The notes: generated from the sequence alone by a model not told the origin. DNA of 64,000 nucleotides from Planctomycetales bacterium (GCA_027452145.1 DAIDHB010000177.1:1-64000); one strand, 5' to 3'. Numbered from the stretch's first letter, positions 37,421 through 46,206 are shown. Numbers and translations are program-made.

Positions 37421-38005
37421 TCAGACGATGGCGGAGGCCATGAGGCTGTCGACGGCGGCCGGCCCGGCGGCGTCGGCGGTCACCGACACCGTGGCAGTGC
37501 CCTGGTCCTGGCCGGATGCGTTCACCGCCCGAACGGCGACCGTATAGGTCACCCCGCCCTCGAGCGAGGGAAGGTCGACCGCGAACGCATTGCGGATGCC
37601 GGCAGCGAACGGCACGGTCGCCGCCGGCGCGGATTGGTTCAGCACGCCGCCGGTGCCGAGGTAGACGTTGAATTCCGATGGCGCCGCGGGGCCCCGGGTC
37701 GGCGGGTACAGCCATTCGACGCGAATCGAACCACCGGGCCTCGCAAGGGCCCTCAGGCCAGACGGCGGCGCCGGACGGTTCGTCACGTCGTTACCCAGCG
37801 CATCGACGACCACCGAAATCGAGCAGTCCAGGTTCTCCTCCTCGTTCCCGCTGCCGGTGTCGTAGGCCCTGACGCCGAACGACCAGGTGCCGGGGCCGAG
37901 CGGCCCCGACGTCCAGGAGGTGCCGGAGGACGTCGCGACCGGAGCGGCGTACTGGATCGGATCGCCGGCGCCGCTGTTGGCGTAGACGTGATAGGCGGTT
38001 GCCAT
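37421..38005 (-). CDS. Phage-locus Fn3-domain protein, 194 aa
   Basis: Two fibronectin-type-III-like modules: residues 1-70 (TAYHVYANSGAGDPIQYAAP, WSFGVRAYDTGSGNEEENLD) and 85-185 (GSIRVEWLYPPTRGPAAPSEF, VTYTVAVRAVNASG). Repeats of this kind decorate phage virions and bind carbohydrates weakly. It has weak SD support and precedes the 204-aa protein by 71 bp. It resembles the protein at 22974-23693 in its opening strand pattern. Confidence 0.7.
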   Translation of the reverse strand: MATAYHVYANSGAGDPIQYAAPVATSSGTSWTSGPLGPGTWSFGVRAYDTGSGNEEENLDCSISVVVDALGNDVTNRPAPPSGLRALARPGGSIRVEWLYPPTRGPAAPSEFNVYLGTGGVLNQSAPAATVPFAAGIRNAFAVDLPSLEGGVTYTVAVRAVNASGQDQGTATVSVTADAAGPAAVDSLMASAIV

Positions 38006-38032
38006 GGGATCGGTCTCGCGTCCGGTCGCGGC

Positions 38033-38725
38033 TCAGCGGCTGAGCCGGGTGGAGAAGATGGCGGTGGGCTCTGCGGAATTGCCGTACGGCCCCCAGCGGA
38101 GCTGGATGCGACTGACCGCGTCGTCGTACTTCTGGCGGCAGCGCGAGACCTTGCGGTCGAAGTCGCCGGTCCCGGTGCGGGATTCCTGGGTGTAGCGCTC
38201 GAGCAGCACCGAGTAGACCGTGGCGACGCGCAGGACCTGGAGGTCGTAGATCCACGACGACGAACGGAAGGGGCCGGCGAGCGTGGAGTCGTCGACCGCG
38301 AACCGCTGCTTTAGCTCGTAGGACGCTTCCTCAATCTGAGGATCGAGCGTGTTAATCGCGAACGCGACGCCAGTGAGCCCGGCCGCCGGCGCGGGCGGCA
38401 TCCCGACGTTCAGCGGCTTGTAGGGCCGCCGGAGCGTGACGCTGTTGCCCGAGACGCTGTCCACGGCCAGGAACGCGCCTCCGCCGGGGAATTGCGACTT
38501 GGGCGCCATCAGCCAGACGACCTGGTTGGGGCCCACCCCGTTGGCCTCGAAGTTGACCAACGGCGAGTTGAGCACCCACGGCGAGCCGGGGGCGAAGGCG
38601 CCATCGGCCCCGGCGGCCATCTGCTGCCAGGACGGCGTCAGTGCGGCGAAATCGCCCCCGGCGTGGACGAGGATGTCCTCGTCGGTGGCATACGTCGGGC
38701 TCGTCTGCGACGGGACGTTGCTCAT
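38033..38725 (-). CDS. Putative head-tail connector-region protein, 230 aa
   Basis: MSNVPSQTSPTYATDEDILVH opens a protein whose C-terminal half is helical (ALDPQIEEASYELKQRF-like, VLLERYTQESRTGTGDFDRK, YDDAVSRIQLRWG). Position after the capsid gene fits an adaptor or head-completion protein, though homology is not recognised. Start: ATG 38725 has GAGGG 6 nt upstream; an alternative ATG at 38743 overlaps the preceding TGA (ATGA). Either is possible. Confidence 0.65.
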   Translation of the reverse strand: MSNVPSQTSPTYATDEDILVHAGGDFAALTPSWQQMAAGADGAFAPGSPWVLNSPLVNFEANGVGPNQVVWLMAPKSQFPGGGAFLAVDSVSGNSVTLRRPYKPLNVGMPPAPAAGLTGVAFAINTLDPQIEEASYELKQRFAVDDSTLAGPFRSSSWIYDLQVLRVATVYSVLLERYTQESRTGTGDFDRKVSRCRQKYDDAVSRIQLRWGPYGNSAEPTAIFSTRLSR

Positions 38726-38739
38726 CGTGATCCCTCGGG

Positions 38740-39174
38740 TCATGCTTCGGGCTGGCCGGGCTGAACCGCCAGGGCGTGAGAGGCCCAGCGGCCAATGCGA
38801 TCGCGGTGGCGGTGCTCCCAGTCGTCGAGCGCCTCGGCGACCCGGGGCCCCGCGGCTATGCCCTGGAGCTCGACGATCGCCTGGGCGGTGAGATGAACGG
38901 CCGCGAGCCAGTCACGGCGTCCGGCCAGGGGCGGACGATGATCGGATGACATTCCGTCGTGCGGCCGGCCGGGGCACTCGCCGGGCAGTTGACCGACCAG
39001 GCCGGCGCGCAGTGCCAGAAGATGCCGGGCGGCCCGCGTCATCCGGCCGGCCTGGGCCTCGGATCGGGCGGCGGCCAGATGCCGATCGAGGAACCCTGCG
39101 ACACGGCCTGGCCCAGCCGGCCGCAGAGCCGGCACCGGCCTCGGGCCGGCATCCGAGTGAGTCGCCCGACTCAT
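38740..39174 (-). CDS. Phage-locus helical protein, 144 aa
   Basis: Mostly helical and Arg/Ala-rich (AGFLDRHLAAARSEAQAGR, ARHLLALRAGLVGQL, AVHLTAQAIVELQGI). Start ATG 39174 overlaps the TGA of the preceding gene (ATGA), good evidence for the start despite an open frame to 39240. No domain recognised; it is part of the small-gene run between capsid and tail. Confidence 0.6.
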   Translation of the reverse strand: MSRATHSDAGPRPVPALRPAGPGRVAGFLDRHLAAARSEAQAGRMTRAARHLLALRAGLVGQLPGECPGRPHDGMSSDHRPPLAGRRDWLAAVHLTAQAIVELQGIAAGPRVAEALDDWEHRHRDRIGRWASHALAVQPGQPEA

Positions 39175-39527
39175 TTGCGGGGGGGCCGGGGAATGTCCTG
39201 GTCCGGCTCCGCGCGGCTGGGCTGGCCGTTGCCATCCCAAGGGTTCACCGGGATGGCCCCCCGGCCCAGCATCACCGCCGAGGGAGGCTGAGGCATCTTC
39301 GACTCACTGACCTTGAACCGCTGGTCCGGGAGATGGACCGGGCTGGGCAACTTCATCCGGGGGAACGAACCCTCGGGCCGGTGGCCTTCGGGGTCGCGCG
39401 GCAGGACCGGACCCTTCGTGCCGGCCAGCGGCAGGTAGCCGTTCCTGGCCCCGTTCCCCGCCGTGTCGGGCCGGTTGGGCGGCGAGACAACGCCTCGCAC
39501 CCCGACGGGCCTGGGACTCTTCGCCAT
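39171..39527 (-). CDS. Phage-locus Pro-rich hypothetical protein, 118 aa
   Basis: Proline, arginine and glycine make up a large share (GSFPRMKLPSPVHLPDQRF, NPWDGNGQPSRAEPDQDI), so it is probably disordered. CGAGGT lies 5 nt before the ATG, and the stop is coupled to the next gene. The function is unknown. Confidence 0.6.
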   Translation of the reverse strand: MAKSPRPVGVRGVVSPPNRPDTAGNGARNGYLPLAGTKGPVLPRDPEGHRPEGSFPRMKLPSPVHLPDQRFKVSESKMPQPPSAVMLGRGAIPVNPWDGNGQPSRAEPDQDIPRPPRK

Positions 39528-39530
39528 GGT

Positions 39531-39707
39531 TTACCTCGTTTCTCGGGCGAGCTTGACTTGCCGGAACCCGCCGATCCGCCCGGCAAGACGCATCAGCGCC
39601 ATGGCCAGGCGGAGGCGGAGCTTGCGGACCTTGCCGCAGCGGACGATGATCGTGATCTGGGCCATCTGAGCGGCACTCAATCGGACGAGCCGGATGTCGT
39701 GGTCCAT
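39531..39707 (-). CDS. Small basic hypothetical protein, 58 aa
   Basis: MDHDIRLVRLSAAQMAQITI is followed by a strongly basic amphipathic part (VRKLRLRLAMALMRLAGRI). It starts 4 bp after the preceding stop and ends 3 bp before the next start, the tight packing of a true gene. SD is weak. Could be a membrane-surface or DNA-binding peptide; no family recognised. Confidence 0.55.
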   Translation of the reverse strand: MDHDIRLVRLSAAQMAQITIIVRCGKVRKLRLRLAMALMRLAGRIGGFRQVKLARETR

Positions 39708-39711
39708 GGCG

Positions 39712-40470
39712 TCAGGGCCACCGCCGGACGGTGCGCTGACCGCCGATGCCGGTGGGTATGTTGGTGAAATGCCCGGGATTGGCGTCCACAAGGGCGCCCA
39801 TCTCCGAGCAGAGCTGGGACAGCATCGCGAACACAGTGTGAGCGTCGCGGAGCTTCGAGGTCATGTTGCCGAAAGACACCGGCTCGCCGCGGTTGTATTG
39901 GTTGATCAGCCGGGCCAGGGCATCCCAGGTCGACTGGAGCTTGCCGCGCTCGCAGGCGCGGAGGCCCGAGAGCTTCTGGTTGCCGACGACCCCCGACTTC
40001 GGGTTGACGCTCGTCAGCCCGGTGGAGTTGGCCGTCGGCGGGGACACGGCGAAGGAATTCACCGGCACCGGTGACGCCAGGTTGAAGGTCGCCGACGTGA
40101 CGCCGGTGGCATAGAGAGTCTCGGTACCGCTGGCCGTGCCGACATAGACGTTCCGGGCCGTGTTACCGGGCTGCATCGCCGCGAATGCGACCTGCGGGAC
40201 ATTGCCCGCGGCGATCGTGACCGAAACCTCGGAGCTGGGCGTCGTCTCGCCCATGCCGTTGGTCTCGGTCACCGTGACGTAGTAGGTGCCCGCGGGCAGC
40301 GTGCCGCCCGTGGTGCCGCCGCCGGAGGCGGTGAGGGTCGGGACCGCCGGAGGCGAGGTCCCGAGGAAGTTCGCGGCGATCAGGCGCTCCAGGTGGCCGG
40401 AGGCCCCCGCCGCCTGAAACTGCGCGAACGTCGTGCCCGAGGGGACGATGGTCGGTGACGTGTAGGCCAT
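39712..40470 (-). CDS. Phage-locus structural protein with Fn3-like module, 252 aa
   Basis: An N-terminal segment (TFAQFQAAGASGHLERLIA) is followed by an Ig/Fn3-like module (TLPAGTYYVTVTETNGMGET ... NVYVGTASGTETLYATG) and a helical C-terminus (LQSTWDALARLINQYNRGE, SFGNMTSKLRDAHTVFAML). It is encoded two genes after the capsid. The start at ATG 40470 is inferred from where protein-like sequence begins. It may be a capsid-associated or connector protein. Confidence 0.65.
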   Translation of the reverse strand: MAYTSPTIVPSGTTFAQFQAAGASGHLERLIAANFLGTSPPAVPTLTASGGGTTGGTLPAGTYYVTVTETNGMGETTPSSEVSVTIAAGNVPQVAFAAMQPGNTARNVYVGTASGTETLYATGVTSATFNLASPVPVNSFAVSPPTANSTGLTSVNPKSGVVGNQKLSGLRACERGKLQSTWDALARLINQYNRGEPVSFGNMTSKLRDAHTVFAMLSQLCSEMGALVDANPGHFTNIPTGIGGQRTVRRWP

Positions 40471-40546
40471 GAGAGGGTTCGCCTTCGCTTTCGCTTTCGC
40501 TCTTGCCTGGGCTGTGCTGGGACAGGACCGGACGGGGGCGGCGCTG

Positions 40547-40921
40547 TCAGGTCTCGACAGGGGCGGCCGGCTCGTCGGAGTCGCACTCGACGCGGAATCG
40601 TCGGCGCGGGCACTCCAGGCCGAAGGCGTCATGCGCCTCCTCGAGCATCGCCTCGGCGGTTGCGGCCAGGGCGTGAAGCTTCTCCAGTTCGCGCTCACAC
40701 CGGCCGAGTGTGGCCTGGATCTGAGCCAACACGGTCGGGATCACGACGGCTCGACCGGCTTCCTTCGGCGCGCCATGGTAGCGCTCGCAGAGCTGCCCGA
40801 GCAGGCCGGACACGCGATGGAGCTCGGCATTGCCCCACGCCTCCCTCAGCCGGTCTTTGGAGAGCCCGAGCCGCATGGCCTGGGCGTCGAGGTAATGGGG
40901 CGTGCCCCGGAATCGCCACAT
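40547..40921 (-). CDS. Phage-locus helical protein, 124 aa
   Basis: MWRFRGTPHYLDAQAMRLGL and a predicted coiled coil (LAQIQATLGRCERELEKLHA, ALAATAEAMLEEAHDAF). It lies between the capsid gene and the connector-region genes. GGAG is 11 nt before the ATG, rather distant. Upstream in the 110-bp gap is a GCTTCGCTCGCTCCGCTCGC stretch, a short tandem pattern. No family recognised. Confidence 0.6.
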   Translation of the reverse strand: MWRFRGTPHYLDAQAMRLGLSKDRLREAWGNAELHRVSGLLGQLCERYHGAPKEAGRAVVIPTVLAQIQATLGRCERELEKLHALAATAEAMLEEAHDAFGLECPRRRFRVECDSDEPAAPVET

Positions 40922-41033
40922 GCTTCGCTCGCTCCGCTCGCTGGGACGGGCGGCGGCCAGGCCGATGATGACACACGAACGGACGACGCTCCGCCCGCTC
41001 CTCACCGCCCGCCGCCGCCCGCCCCGGTGATGA

Positions 41034-42233
41034 TCAATTGGCCGAGAACGCCGTGATGCCCTCGACCCACGCGTGATGCGACTCGTTGACGACCTCGATC
41101 GCCAGCTCGGCGATCCAGTCGCCCTCAACCATGTCGCCGCGCGAGCCGCGGAGCTGCCAGAAGGGATTCCGCTTGTTGCGGATATACACCTCGGAGCTCG
41201 TCAGCGCGATCGCGGTGAACGGCCGGAGCAGGGGAGCCTCGACGATCGTGACCCCGTGAAGGAACGGCGCCTCCAGCACGTTGATCGGCGTGCCGAACGC
41301 CGTCTCCCCCGCAGGCACGCGCTGGATGGCCTGGCCCCAGGTCGCGAACCCGCTCATGAAATTCGTGGAGACGACCAGGAGGTCGGGCTCGCCGCCGCCC
41401 GCACGCGCCGCCTGGAGCGTGTCGCGGATCAGGTCGGTCGACCCGTACGCCGCCGCGTTGACCGGCGAGCCGCCCGTCAGACTCGAGATGTTGTTGGTCT
41501 GGATGATCGACCGCAGGCCGTTCATCTTCGCCGTGACGCCGGACCCGTCGTTAGGCGCCTGCGCGATGCCGTAGTACAGGCAGTTCTCGATGTCGTCCAC
41601 CATGTTCTGGAGCTGGACGGTCATGTTGAAGTCGAACGGCGTCTGGATGCCGCCCGGCAATACCTGCGCCCGCGCGGTCTGCGCCGAGCCGCCGATCTGC
41701 ACCGGGAACTGGAACGTCTGGCAATACTGCGTGCGCGGTACGCCGATCGTCACCAGGCCGGTCTGATTCACCTCGGCGCCGTTGCGGCTGTTGCCGATCA
41801 GGTTGACCGTCGAGCCGCTGGCCGCCGACGACAGCGGCGTGATCCCCTGGGTGCCCGAGATCTGCGACCAGATCCCGCGCGTGACGTTCACCGTGGTCGA
41901 GCTGGTCGGGTCGCCGCTGATCTGCACCCGCTCGACGTTGCCCGTGGTCGAGTCAACGATCTCGAGCACGTCGTGGTTCATCATGAAGGTCGCGTCAGCG
42001 ACCGTTAGGCTGGTCTGCCCGGCGGTGCTGATCGCCGCGCCGAGCGTCGTGCCGCGGGCGCGATACTTGTGCGTGTACATCTGAAAATCGATCCGCTCGA
42101 CCGGGACGTACGGTAGCCGGGTCACGAGCGGATTGCGGTTGGCGAACCAGTTGCGGATCGCCACCGTCACGTCGTTGCGCGCCTCGAGTCCCGCCTGCTG
42201 CGAGCCGAGGAAACCCTGCAGGAAGTCGGCCAT
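41034..42233 (-). CDS. Major capsid protein, HK97 fold, SU10/DUF5309-like
   Basis: The protein has 399 aa. After a short N-arm, residues of about 35-60 (TRLPYVPVERIDFQMYTHKY) and 60-120 include an inserted domain: SLTVADATFMMNHDVLEIVD ... VERVQISGDPTSSTTVNVTR. The core contains the spine helix FNMTVQLQNMVDDIENCLYYG and a C-terminal FWQLRGSRGDMVEGDW. This layout is known from capsid proteins of the SU10/DUF5309 group. No adjacent maturation protease was found, and the N-arm is too short for a delta domain. It follows the scaffold-like gene by 259 bp. Confidence 0.8.
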   Translation of the reverse strand: MADFLQGFLGSQQAGLEARNDVTVAIRNWFANRNPLVTRLPYVPVERIDFQMYTHKYRARGTTLGAAISTAGQTSLTVADATFMMNHDVLEIVDSTTGNVERVQISGDPTSSTTVNVTRGIWSQISGTQGITPLSSAASGSTVNLIGNSRNGAEVNQTGLVTIGVPRTQYCQTFQFPVQIGGSAQTARAQVLPGGIQTPFDFNMTVQLQNMVDDIENCLYYGIAQAPNDGSGVTAKMNGLRSIIQTNNISSLTGGSPVNAAAYGSTDLIRDTLQAARAGGGEPDLLVVSTNFMSGFATWGQAIQRVPAGETAFGTPINVLEAPFLHGVTIVEAPLLRPFTAIALTSSEVYIRNKRNPFWQLRGSRGDMVEGDWIAELAIEVVNESHHAWVEGITAFSAN

Positions 42234-42329
42234 GGTAGAGAGTCACTCATGCCCCTATGCTCGGTTCTCGCCCCGGGGCGTCGGGCGGCCGGCTCTGCCC
42301 CTCGGCGGGGGCATCTCGATGGAAGTCAG

Positions 42330-42492
42330 CGGTCAGGAGTGAGTAATCAGTGGTCAGTGGTCAGCAGTCAGTGAAGAAGGGTCGGGCGTCAGCGGTCTGA
42401 CCGACTACCGACTACCGGCCCCTGACTACTGGGTCCGTGAAGAAAGGCCGGACGTCAGCGGTCCTACTGACCACTGACCACTGACTACTGAA
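42330..42492. repeat. Intergenic block of degenerate CAGTGGTCAGT repeats
   Basis: Motifs such as CAGTGGTCAGTGGTCAGCAGTCAGTGAAG (in parts) and, in opposite orientation, ACTGACCACTGACCACTGACTACTG occur between the scaffold-like and capsid genes, together with copies of CTGACTACTG and ACTACCGACTACCG. From memory, similar repeats are scattered between genes in planctomycetes. A transcript could fold here; the block may tune capsid expression. Confidence 0.55.
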
Positions 42493-43194
42493 TCAGCGGG
42501 CCGCGGAACGGAGGCCCAGCGGCAGGCCCATGTTCGCCCGGGCGTCGCCCTGGGACTTCTGGAGGCTCTGCATGTGCAGGATGACGGCCTCGCCCATGTT
42601 CCGCGGCTGCGGAGCCATCGCCGGGTTCGCGGGGGGCGTCGGCGCGGCCTGGACGCTCTGGCCGGACGCCGTTCCGCCGCCGGGATTCTGGGCGCGGAGG
42701 AAGTGGGCATACTCCGGCCGGCCGAGCTGGGCCTTGATGAAGTCAGGGACCGACTGGTACGACGGCGTCCGCACCTGGAACGCGTTGCCCTGCGGCTCGA
42801 CCACGAACTCGCCCCGGAACAGCCGGGAGAGCTGCTCGACGCCCCCGGGGACGAGATTCTCTCCGGCCAGGGCCCGGGAGAGCTCGCTATCCAGGGCGTA
42901 CTGCTGGGCCCGCTGCTGGACCTCCAGTTGCTTCTGCCGCTCGGCGGCGAGCTGCTGCTCGGAATGATCGCGGAGCTGCCGGAGCGCGTCCTGGAGATTG
43001 CCCCGCTCAGCCAGGGCCTCGGCCTCGCGGCGTTGCGACTCCTGGGCCTCGCGTCGCACGCGTTCCTCGTGCTCGGCCAGCCGCGCCTGGATGCTCGTGA
43101 ACGCCTGGAGCTGCTCCAGGGGGATCGTCACCGTCTGCGGTGTCGCGGCGGGCGGATTCGGTTGCGCGGGGGTACTCGGGTTCTCTTGAGACAT
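42493..43194 (-). CDS. Putative scaffolding protein, 233 aa
   Basis: A Pro-rich start (1-20), a long charged coiled coil from about 25 to 105 (EHEERVRREAQESQRREAEA, ALRQLRDHSEQQLAAERQKQ), then a smaller domain with VPDFIKAQLGRPEYAHFL. This composition and the place directly before the capsid gene are typical of phage scaffolds. GAGG is about 9 nt before the ATG. No protease domain was seen. Confidence 0.75.
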   Translation of the reverse strand: MSQENPSTPAQPNPPAATPQTVTIPLEQLQAFTSIQARLAEHEERVRREAQESQRREAEALAERGNLQDALRQLRDHSEQQLAAERQKQLEVQQRAQQYALDSELSRALAGENLVPGGVEQLSRLFRGEFVVEPQGNAFQVRTPSYQSVPDFIKAQLGRPEYAHFLRAQNPGGGTASGQSVQAAPTPPANPAMAPQPRNMGEAVILHMQSLQKSQGDARANMGLPLGLRSAAR

Positions 43195-43326
43195 CGTTCC
43201 ATTCCTCGCTCGAGGGTCCGGGTCGTCGGCGGGTCGTCGTGTCTTGTCCTGTCGTGTCCTGTCTTGTCGCCTCGGTGCACCGGCCGGCCCGCCGGCAGGG
43301 CCCGGCGTCAGCCGAGGGCCGGGCGA

Positions 43327-43752
43327 TCAGTCCCACATCGAATACGGCCACGCCGTGGCGGTGCCGTCGCAGTCCCAGCATGGCCAGGCGTCCCAGTTCC
43401 GCGATCGCCCTGTGCCTCGACAGCCCCAGCAGGGGTAGAGGCGCCGGAGGACGGCGTTGCAGCGAAGCCGGACCTCGGGGTCCGGGTCGTGCCGGCCCCA
43501 GAAGAGCCAGCGCGGGTCGGAGGCAGCCGCCTCCCGGAGGCCGCTCGTCGCGGCGTCCCGACGGAGCCAGGACGGATCGCCGAGCCCCGCGATCAGCCCG
43601 CGGAACGGCTCGGGCATCGCCCGGACCGGGTCCGGGGCCGATGCCATCACAAACTCCTCGACGCCTCGGGCGAACTCCAGATCCGTGCGGTCGCGCGGGA
43701 CGTCCGCGGCCGACGACTGGCCGAGGAGGCACATCGCCACGATCGCGCCCAT
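43327..43752 (-). CDS. Phage-locus protein with CxxC motifs, 141 aa
   Basis: The C-terminal third has CWGCRGTGRSRNWDAWPCWD with a following CDGTATAW, i.e. two CxxC-G pairs as in a DnaJ-type zinc ribbon. The N-terminal part is helical (LEFARGVEEFVMAS ... RGLIAGLGDPSWLRRDAATS) and looks like a HEAT-type helical segment. CGGAG is 10 nt upstream of ATG 43752. It lies between portal/membrane and scaffold genes; role unknown. Confidence 0.65.
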   Translation of the reverse strand: MGAIVAMCLLGQSSAADVPRDRTDLEFARGVEEFVMASAPDPVRAMPEPFRGLIAGLGDPSWLRRDAATSGLREAAASDPRWLFWGRHDPDPEVRLRCNAVLRRLYPCWGCRGTGRSRNWDAWPCWDCDGTATAWPYSMWD

Positions 43753-43759
43753 CGGTCGT

Positions 43760-43987
43760 TCACTCCGTCGGCAGCCAGATGTGACCCACGAGGATCCCCA
43801 GCCAGAAGACCAGGGCGACGGCCAGGGTCGGACAGCCGCCGAAGAGGCGCCGGAGCACCCGCGAGATCGAGGCCTCGACGCCCCACGAACGGATCGCGAA
43901 CACGTCGTAGCCGATCACGAGGATCGTCCCGGCCAGCACGAAACCCAGAGTCAGCCACTGCGCCTGGACCGGAGTCAGGTTCGGCAT
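43760..43987 (-). CDS. Small membrane protein with two hydrophobic helices, 75 aa
   Basis: MPNLTPVQAQWLTLGFVLAG starts the first helix (about 8-28); the second is CPTLAVALVFWLGILVGHIW (about 52-70). The hairpin layout resembles class II holins, but many phage genomes have unrelated proteins of this kind. Start ATG 43987 has GGAGGC 8 nt upstream, better than the upstream ATGs at 44002 and 44029. It sits between portal and zinc-ribbon genes. Confidence 0.65.
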   Translation of the reverse strand: MPNLTPVQAQWLTLGFVLAGTILVIGYDVFAIRSWGVEASISRVLRRLFGGCPTLAVALVFWLGILVGHIWLPTE

Positions 43988-44053
43988 GGACTCGGCCTCC
44001 ATGGTTCGGGGAATCTCGGTATTCGCCACTGTGGGGGGCCGCCGGCCCCGGGA

Positions 44054-45988
44054 TCACGCCTCGCCGGTCATCCCGCCGACCATCGTGCCGCCCGTCTGGC
44101 CGAGCGGATCCTCGCCGGCGGCCTGCTCGGCCGAGCCGCCCCCCTCGAGGGCCTCGACCGCGGAGGTGATACCGGGCGCGTCGAGGGCCCGGGCCCTCTC
44201 CTTGGTCCTCGCCTTGGCGTCGACCGTCCGCTCGATCTCGGCGTCGAGTCGGGCATAGTCGGCATCGCTGAGGCCAAGGAGCAACTGGCGGACGATGGAT
44301 TGCAGGACCTCGCGCTCGGTGTCCGGCGCCTCGCCGGCCCCGGCAAGCGCCTGCTGGAGCTGGAGAAGGTTGCTGGTCATCTCGGGGGCGGCAAACAGCT
44401 CGAACCGCGCCGGGTAGACGACGCGGATCTGCTCGCGGGTCTCCGCGTCGGGCGGCCCGTCGCGCAGGACCAGCAGGGCATACTCGGCGAGCTGACGCTC
44501 GGCCTTCGCGAGCGACTTCGCGATCGACGCCAGCAGCTTCTGGCCGGCGACCGCGTCGAGCTGCTTGGAGATCCCCGACTGCGCCGTGGTCGAGCCCTGG
44601 ACCGACCCCGCCGGCTTGAGCAGGCAGGCGCGGCGGTCCTTCAGGTCGATGATGTCCTGCTTGTTCTTCCGCAGGCTCTCCGCCGGGTCCTTCGGCGGGC
44701 TGACGAACTCCCATCCTTCGTACGCGCCGCTCTCCGGGTTCTTCTTCTTGGGCAGCACGTAGCCGGGGCCGATCGAGAGCGTGTTGTCCGCCTTGCAGAA
44801 GTCCTCCGCGCCGGAGAGGAACGGGTGCGCCTGGAGCGTGTCCGAGAGGATCAGCTCGCTGTCGCGGTTGTAGTACTCGCGCTGGTATTCGGCGATTCCT
44901 TCATATCGGCTCTTGCCGATATTCGGCGTGCGATGCCTGGGCGTCTCGACCAGGCGAATGATGGGCACGCGGCCGAACCGATGGGGCATCCGCTCGAGGA
45001 TCCGGTCGCCTTCGTAGGAGAGGAGGATCGACTCCTCGACCGTCCAGAACCGATAGCGGACGTAGTCGCGCCGCCAGGCCTCGCCGGCACCGCCGGGATC
45101 CTCCGGGTCGATCGCGTTGCCGTCCTCGTCGTGGTCCACGCGGTCCGACGGGTCGATGAATTCGCGGACCAGGCACTCGCGATACCGGCCCGCGGCGTCA
45201 AGCCGCCACCAGACCATGTTCTGGGGGAGGATGTAGCTTGCGACGCAGCGGTCGAGGCCCAGCCGCAGCTCGTCGGCGCGGGTCTCGACACTCTCCCCGG
45301 GGGGCGCCTGCGGGTGGTCGAGGCAGACGTCCAGGCAACCGAGCACCAGCAGCAGCGGGGCCACCGTCTCGCGCATCCAGTCGTCGATCGGCGTGCCGCG
45401 GCCGTCGACGTCGCGCCACCACGCGACCAGGTCGTCCGGACCGGCGCGATGGACCTCCTGGTCGAAGATCTTGCCCAGGTGAACCTCGACGGCCTCGGCG
45501 ACGAACTCGGGGATGGGGGTGCGGCTGCGGCGGTACTCGTAGTCGTCGTCCTGCGCCGTGGCCCCGGGATCCGCGCCGATCATGCCGGGATAGGAGCCGT
45601 AGCCCGTGTCCTGCATCTGCGCGCCCATCGCCGAGCCGACGTAGCCCGCGAACCCCTGGTAGAGGTTCGGAAACGTCTGGGGATCGGGGTATTCGCGCTT
45701 GTGGCGGAACAGGTTGCGGATCGGCAGGCCGCGGCGATCGGGGCCGTAGGTGGCGTTGCGGTAGCGTTCGCCCCCCTCGAACGAGTCGAGCAGCCAGCGC
45801 CAGCGGACCTGGTGCTCGACCCAGTCGATGTGCCGCCGCTGCACGATGAGCTTGCCGTCGACCTCCGTCGCGGAGGACCGGCGGCGCCGCGAGCCGGGCG
45901 CGTCGGAGTCGACCACGGGGCGGCCGTCGAGGCCGGTGCCCCGGCCGGGCGGCGGGGCCGTCTTTCTTCGGAGCCAGTCCATCGCCAT
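44054..45988 (-). CDS. Phage portal protein, 644 aa
   Basis: Long helical protein with the portal signature parts: a wing-like front (VDGKLIVQRRHIDWVEHQVR), central RFWTVEESILLSYEGDRILER and PIIRLVETPRHRTPNIGKSR, then the long helix AGQKLLASIAKSLAKAERQL, ending with a disordered Gly-rich tail. The length is usual for siphovirus portals. The start is ATG 45988 or the second ATG at 45982, which has better spacing (9 nt) to the GAGG made by the preceding stop. A large upstream open frame is antisense-type noise over the terminase gene. Confidence 0.8.
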   Translation of the reverse strand: MAMDWLRRKTAPPPGRGTGLDGRPVVDSDAPGSRRRRSSATEVDGKLIVQRRHIDWVEHQVRWRWLLDSFEGGERYRNATYGPDRRGLPIRNLFRHKREYPDPQTFPNLYQGFAGYVGSAMGAQMQDTGYGSYPGMIGADPGATAQDDDYEYRRSRTPIPEFVAEAVEVHLGKIFDQEVHRAGPDDLVAWWRDVDGRGTPIDDWMRETVAPLLLVLGCLDVCLDHPQAPPGESVETRADELRLGLDRCVASYILPQNMVWWRLDAAGRYRECLVREFIDPSDRVDHDEDGNAIDPEDPGGAGEAWRRDYVRYRFWTVEESILLSYEGDRILERMPHRFGRVPIIRLVETPRHRTPNIGKSRYEGIAEYQREYYNRDSELILSDTLQAHPFLSGAEDFCKADNTLSIGPGYVLPKKKNPESGAYEGWEFVSPPKDPAESLRKNKQDIIDLKDRRACLLKPAGSVQGSTTAQSGISKQLDAVAGQKLLASIAKSLAKAERQLAEYALLVLRDGPPDAETREQIRVVYPARFELFAAPEMTSNLLQLQQALAGAGEAPDTEREVLQSIVRQLLLGLSDADYARLDAEIERTVDAKARTKERARALDAPGITSAVEALEGGGSAEQAAGEDPLGQTGGTMVGGMTGEA

Positions 45989-45993
45989 GGGCC

Positions 45994-46116
45994 TCAGTAC
46001 TCGTTGGAAGCGAGGAAGTCGATCACGATCTCGACCAGTTGCACGAACAAGGGGATCAACAGGATCAGCGCGAGCAGGATGAACGGCAGGTCCGTCCAGG
46101 CGTACCGCAGCCGCAT
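45994..46116 (-). CDS. Hidden 40-aa single-helix membrane protein
   Basis: An ATG at 46116 with GGAG 7 nt upstream opens 40 codons: a short basic N-terminus (MRLRYAW), then one hydrophobic stretch (LPFILLALILLIPLFVQLV) and an acidic end (FLASNEY). Its TGA at 45994-45996 forms part of the SD of the portal gene, so both should be coupled. It is between terminase and portal. The function is unknown; candidates are a regulatory lysis peptide or a membrane tether. Confidence 0.6.
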   Translation of the reverse strand: MRLRYAWTDLPFILLALILLIPLFVQLVEIVIDFLASNEY

Positions 46117-46206
46117 GAGGGGTCTCCATCGCCTCGACCCGACCACCGCGCCGCGGGAGAGTGGCTCGGGTAGAACCGGCCGGCAACGACGATCGGTCGA
46201 GGTGGA

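Noticed and set aside
42330-42492. CRISPR array
   Set aside because: Units are short, degenerate and lie in both directions without regular spacers, and no cas gene is present.
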